In this document: piece by piece, positions 59,952 to 64,000 of the stretch
Position numbering within the stretch: the stretch's first letter is position 1
Layout: the number at the start of each line of letters is the position of its first letter
Assembly: GCA_902543245.1 (NCBI GenBank)
Contig: CACBXQ010000004.1
Coordinates: forward strand, 23,828-87,827
Length of the DNA: 64,000 bases
Direction of reading: 5' to 3'
Source of the DNA: an uncultured Pelagibacteraceae bacterium
GTDB lineage: Bacteria > Pseudomonadota > Alphaproteobacteria > Pelagibacterales > Pelagibacteraceae
Made by a program: the position numbers and the translations under genes
Notes under the pieces: generated by a model
Databases searched by the model: none
What the model was told of the DNA's origin: nothing
Seen by the model: only the letters and a program-made list of their open reading frames with translations

Positions 59952-61415
59952 TTATAGATCAAGGTTTTTTAAAGGCAAAGGGGAATCTTTGAAATAATGT
60001 CTATAAGGTTCAAATCTTTTTTTATTATACTTATAAATTTGTTTTCTTATTTGAATATTACTGGCTGTTTTGGATAACAAATCTTCTCTTTTATAAAAAT
60101 CTAATACTTTTTCACTCCACACTATATTACAAAACGATAATAATTTTTTTGAAATGGTTTCTGGATCGTTTGTTAGTTCTTCAAGATCAATAGTAAGTAT
60201 TTTATCAGGAAATTTTTTTTTATAAATATCAAGAAAACTATTATGATTATGAATATATTTAATTATATCTTCTAATGAATGTGACCATGCTAATTGTGAA
60301 AAAAATTGCTGATAAATAGCTATTAAATTATCAAATTTATTCCTTTGACAATTTATTATTTTAGAGTCTGGAAAAATATTGAATATAAGATCAGCAAAAA
60401 AAATATTTTCCAAAGATTTATCGATAAATAAATTTTTACCTAAATTTAACTTTTCATATAATCTAATAACCTCCTTCTCGTAATCATCCATACTAATTTC
60501 AAAATCAGAATTTATGCTTTCGTTATTAAATAATTGGTTTCCTTTTATATTTACCAAAGCTTTGTTAATTACAGCGGTTTCACCTCCATTCATAATATTC
60601 TTGCTAGCTGAACAAACAATACTTTCCACTAAAGTAGTGCCTGACCTAGGCAAGCCTATAACAAAGATAGGAGATATATCATTTTTTATTTTGTTTGACC
60701 TTGTAAATTTTATATTCTTTAAAATAGTAGGGATAGTTTCAAGCCAATACTTTTTAATTAATTCATTATTTACATTTGATTTATAAAAATATTGATGACC
60801 TTTTGATAAAAAATCAAACTCTTTAATAATATTTTTTTTATCTCTTTCATTTTTAGCAAGTAAAAAATATCCATTAGATTTGCTTAGATCTGATAACTTT
60901 TTGTTAATTTCAAGTTGTTTCGTAATGAATTCTATATCAGAGTCTTTAATTATGTCATCTTCAATACGATTTAATTTATAATAATATTCAAACTTAAATT
61001 TATCTAGTTTTATTGACTTAATATAAAATTTTTTAGCTTCATTTAGTTTTCCTATTTGTTCAAACATAGTAGCTAAATTAAAAACTGGAGTGCTATATTT
61101 TGGATTTGTGGTAGATGATTTTTGATAATATTTTATTGCTTCTTTTATCTGATTATTTTTTGAGTAAACATTACCTAAATTATTTAAGGCAACATGATTA
61201 TTAGGATTAATTTTGATTGCTTTCTTCAAATAAATTTTTGACTTAACTAAATTATTTTTTTGTGCGTATATCTGAGCAATTGTTAATAGAATATTAGAAC
61301 TTTTCTTATCTTTTTTTGATAATTCTAGAAAAATATTAAGTGCGTCATCTAATCTATTTTTTTTAATTAATTCCTGACCTTTGTTATAAAAATCTGCAAT
61401 ATTTGGTGTTTTCAT
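59952..61415 (-). CDS. TPR-repeat sulfotransferase
   Basis: 487 aa; N-terminal TPRs (ALNNLGNVYSKNNQIKEAIKYYQKSS), C-terminal PAPS-binding-like FVIGLPRSGTTLVESIVCS. Confidence 0.9.
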   Translation of the reverse strand: MKTPNIADFYNKGQELIKKNRLDDALNIFLELSKKDKKSSNILLTIAQIYAQKNNLVKSKIYLKKAIKINPNNHVALNNLGNVYSKNNQIKEAIKYYQKSSTTNPKYSTPVFNLATMFEQIGKLNEAKKFYIKSIKLDKFKFEYYYKLNRIEDDIIKDSDIEFITKQLEINKKLSDLSKSNGYFLLAKNERDKKNIIKEFDFLSKGHQYFYKSNVNNELIKKYWLETIPTILKNIKFTRSNKIKNDISPIFVIGLPRSGTTLVESIVCSASKNIMNGGETAVINKALVNIKGNQLFNNESINSDFEISMDDYEKEVIRLYEKLNLGKNLFIDKSLENIFFADLIFNIFPDSKIINCQRNKFDNLIAIYQQFFSQLAWSHSLEDIIKYIHNHNSFLDIYKKKFPDKILTIDLEELTNDPETISKKLLSFCNIVWSEKVLDFYKREDLLSKTASNIQIRKQIYKYNKKRFEPYRHYFKDSPLPLKNLDL

Positions 61416-61442
61416 TAATTTTTTTTTAATTATAATTAGTTA

Positions 61443-62087
61443 ATGAATAATAAAACTGATTTACCAAAAATAATACCAATTTTTCCCTTAAGTAATTTTA
61501 TTTTTTTTCCTAATTCCTCAATACCACTAAACATATTTGAAAAAAGGTACATTCAAATGGTAGATGAAAGTATGAAAAAAGATCGTGTCATTGGAATGAT
61601 ACAACCAAAAAAAACTTTTATAGGTGAAATTCCAAATTTATATTCTGTTGGTTCTTTGGGTAAAATTACCAATTTTAAGGAAACTAAAGATGGGAGGTAT
61701 CTTATAACATTAGATGGAATATCTAGATTTAGAATTTCAAATGAAGTTGAAAATTCCAAACTTTACAGGGAATGTGAGGTTAAATATGACGAATTTAAAA
61801 GTGACTTATTAGTTAATAATAAAAAAGATGAAAACAATAATCTTGATAAAATTTTTAATGATTTAAAATTATTATTTCAAAAACAAGGATATATGATTGA
61901 TTGGGAAAATCTTAAAAATCAAAGTTTTGACAAAACTATTAATACAATATCTATGGCTTCGCCTTTTTCTCTTGAAGAAAAACAAGTTTTATTAGAAGCA
62001 AATGACTCCTATAATCGGAAGGAAAAATTAGAGCAAATACTTGTTACTTACCTTACAGATCATTCAAATATTACCACATTACAATAA
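61443..62087 (+). CDS. LON peptidase substrate-binding (N-terminal) domain protein
   Basis: 214 aa; IPIFPLSNFIFFPNSSIPLNIFEKRYIQMVDE. Confidence 0.9.
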   Translation: MNNKTDLPKIIPIFPLSNFIFFPNSSIPLNIFEKRYIQMVDESMKKDRVIGMIQPKKTFIGEIPNLYSVGSLGKITNFKETKDGRYLITLDGISRFRISNEVENSKLYRECEVKYDEFKSDLLVNNKKDENNNLDKIFNDLKLLFQKQGYMIDWENLKNQSFDKTINTISMASPFSLEEKQVLLEANDSYNRKEKLEQILVTYLTDHSNITTLQ

Positions 62088-62088
62088 T

Positions 62089-63186
62089 TTAAAAATTTAA
62101 ACCTCTGTCAGCTAATTTTTTTGTTACTTCATTAATAATCTTATTATTGTTAATTAAATTGAATAATTTTTTAGATACTTTTTGTTTAATAAAACTATCC
62201 TTTGAAAAAAAACTGTTTATGTAATCAATACCTGAAGCAAAAACTATATTTTTATGTTTAACTTTCTTCTCGAACTCTTTAAAGATTTCCGAATCTATTC
62301 TTAAACCTAAATTTTTTCTTCTAATAATTATATTATTAATTTCTTCAATATCCCTTATCGTCATATTAAAACCTTGTCCAGCCAGAGGGTGAATTTGGTG
62401 GATAGATTCTCCAAATAATAAAATATTATTGTGAACATATTTCTTTTGAAGATTAAATTTAAGATTAAAACTTTTAACTTCCGAAAATGATAATATATTA
62501 TAACTATTGTTATAAAAATTAATCAAGTCAATAATCTGTTTATTTGAATAGTTGCTACTTTCTATCATAGAAAAAACAATAGAAGTTGAGAAATTTGAGG
62601 TTGGTAAAAAAGCTAAGGGACCTTTTTTAGTAAATATTTGTAACGCTTTATTATTTTTAAGCTTTTTGTGTTTAATAGTTGTGACATAAGCTTTTCCTAA
62701 ATAATGTTTTTGTATATTAGATTTTGAATAGTTTCTTGAAATTTCATTATTTTTATCACAATTAAAAATTAAACTTATGTTACTTTCGTTAAGTATATTT
62801 TTATAAAAGCTTGTCTTTTTCTTTATTATTAATCGTTGAAATTTTTTATTTTTTTTAAGTTGTAAATTTAATAAATCATAAAGTTTATAATTCTTAATTA
62901 TTGAAAATATTTCTTTTTTGTTACCCTTAAAGTTCAATATCTTTATTATTTGATTTTCCTCTTTTGCAATTTCAATATTTTCAATATCCCACAAATCTTT
63001 ACTACTTATTTTAAGAATCGATTCTTGAATAAATTCTAGATTTTTTTTTGAAATAGAAATAGTTCTAGTACGGTCAATCTTAATTGACTTTTTATCCAAA
63101 TATAATTTAACATTTACGTTATTATTTATTAAACATTTGGCTAAAGCTAAACTAGTAACATTATCTCCTATTAAAATGGCATTCAT
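62089..63186 (-). CDS. FAD-dependent monooxygenase, UbiH/UbiF/VisC-like
   Basis: 365 aa; LLFGESIHQIHPLAGQGFNMTIRDIEEI motif. Confidence 0.87.
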   Translation of the reverse strand: MNAILIGDNVTSLALAKCLINNNVNVKLYLDKKSIKIDRTRTISISKKNLEFIQESILKISSKDLWDIENIEIAKEENQIIKILNFKGNKKEIFSIIKNYKLYDLLNLQLKKNKKFQRLIIKKKTSFYKNILNESNISLIFNCDKNNEISRNYSKSNIQKHYLGKAYVTTIKHKKLKNNKALQIFTKKGPLAFLPTSNFSTSIVFSMIESSNYSNKQIIDLINFYNNSYNILSFSEVKSFNLKFNLQKKYVHNNILLFGESIHQIHPLAGQGFNMTIRDIEEINNIIIRRKNLGLRIDSEIFKEFEKKVKHKNIVFASGIDYINSFFSKDSFIKQKVSKKLFNLINNNKIINEVTKKLADRGLNF

Positions 63187-63250
63187 ATATAATTTTTAAT
63201 TTTAACAATAAATATTAAATGATACAAAGCTATTAATTAGACTCAAAATA

Positions 63251-64000
63251 ATGGAAATTAAAAAAATTTTTACTAAATCAGGTCAATTTATTTATAATAG
63301 GTTTATTGAAGTTATTGGCATAACAATATCAATATTTTCAATACTTTTGTTCATTTCTTTATTAACTTATTCGCCAGAAGATCCTAATTTTATTATTTCA
63401 GAGGTTAAAGAAATAAACAATATTTTAGGAACTAAAGGAAGCTATGTATCTGATTTGTTTGTTCAAAGCATAGGTATGATATCAATCTTGGTTTCTTTTT
63501 CTTTTCTATTTACTGGAATAAATATTATGAGAAATAAGAAAGTAATGATACTTCTACAAAATACTTTCTTTGTAATAACTTACATATTATTTGGCTCTCT
63601 TTTTCTTGCTATATATTATCCTGATGCATTTAAATTTTCTATAAATGGAAATGGTGGTTTTGTTGGAAATTACTTAACCGATAGTGCCTTAATACTACTA
63701 GTTGATATTAATCAAAAAATTTCATTCTATGTTTTAATTTTTTTAACTTTATGTTTTTTTCTCATGAGCATTAACTTTAATGTTAAAATGTTTTTAAATT
63801 TTTTTAAAAAACTTAAATTTAAGAATACCAATCAAAATAAAAACGAAGTATCCGAACAAAACGAATATATTAAAGAAATAAATGATGAGGATAGTAAATT
63901 AGTTCAGGAAGATCTGCCTTTTGATAAAATTAAAACAGATAATAAAAATAAAAAAAAATATTTATTACCTCCAATTAAACTTTTGATGGTGCCAAACAAA
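63251..64000 (+). CDS. ftsK: DNA translocase FtsK, N-terminal membrane part (runs off window end)
   Basis: Open frame from ATG 63251: MEIKKIFTKSGQFIYNRFIEVIGITISIFSILLFISLLTYSPEDPNF...GTKGSYVSDLF...PPIKLLMVPNK; TM segments typical of FtsK. The frame has no stop before the window ends. Confidence 0.9.
   Translation, partial: MEIKKIFTKSGQFIYNRFIEVIGITISIFSILLFISLLTYSPEDPNFIISEVKEINNILGTKGSYVSDLFVQSIGMISILVSFSFLFTGINIMRNKKVMILLQNTFFVITYILFGSLFLAIYYPDAFKFSINGNGGFVGNYLTDSALILLVDINQKISFYVLIFLTLCFFLMSINFNVKMFLNFFKKLKFKNTNQNKNEVSEQNEYIKEINDEDSKLVQEDLPFDKIKTDNKNKKKYLLPPIKLLMVPNK

Noticed and set aside
1-64000. Mobile elements, prophage, CRISPR, toxin-antitoxin or defence systems
   Set aside because: No integrase/transposase, phage structural, Cas or recognisable TA/defence genes were found, and no regularly spaced repeats other than the rpsP tail microrepeat.

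Overview
This 64-kb, AT-rich, gene-dense window looks like a SAR11/Pelagibacter-type alphaproteobacterial chromosome. That assignment is inferred from codon usage, product identities and synteny; no search was run. I see no prophage, transposon, CRISPR array or rRNA. From left to right it carries: TCA-cycle genes (sucC-mdh-mmsA-sdhBADC-asd); a DMSP demethylation set (dmdA, an alpha/beta hydrolase, dmdB, dmdC); leuBDC, rplS, trmD, rpsP and ffh; dapF-ftsY; a TRAP transporter with 2-hydroxy/2-oxo-acid enzymes; a cytochrome c maturation block (ccmHGFEDC); hspQ, yciB, argG; a photolyase/cryptochrome neighbourhood; folD, mscS, hemDC, tsaD; acs plus a DUF4212/SSS symporter pair; rpe, purH, phhB, tRNA-Gly(GCC); and the start of ftsK. 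The items most worth a second look are: (1) a structured leader upstream of ffh with a possible loop/RBS pseudoknot; (2) a photolyase-like protein whose FAD domain comes first and whose alpha/beta-like domain is C-terminal, suggesting circular permutation; (3) an adjacent DPRP-family photolyase lacking the CxxC Fe-S ligand pair, in an operon with DUF393 and an unannotated 42-aa DUF2256 zinc-ribbon gene; (4) divergent starts separated by 3 nt; (5) a 13-bp inverted repeat (TTGATCAAGGATG) in the largest intergenic gap; (6) an inverted repeat abutting the -10 of the symporter operon; (7) an 18.5-kb co-directional run in which the DMSP genes sit between housekeeping genes with no gap over 27 nt.
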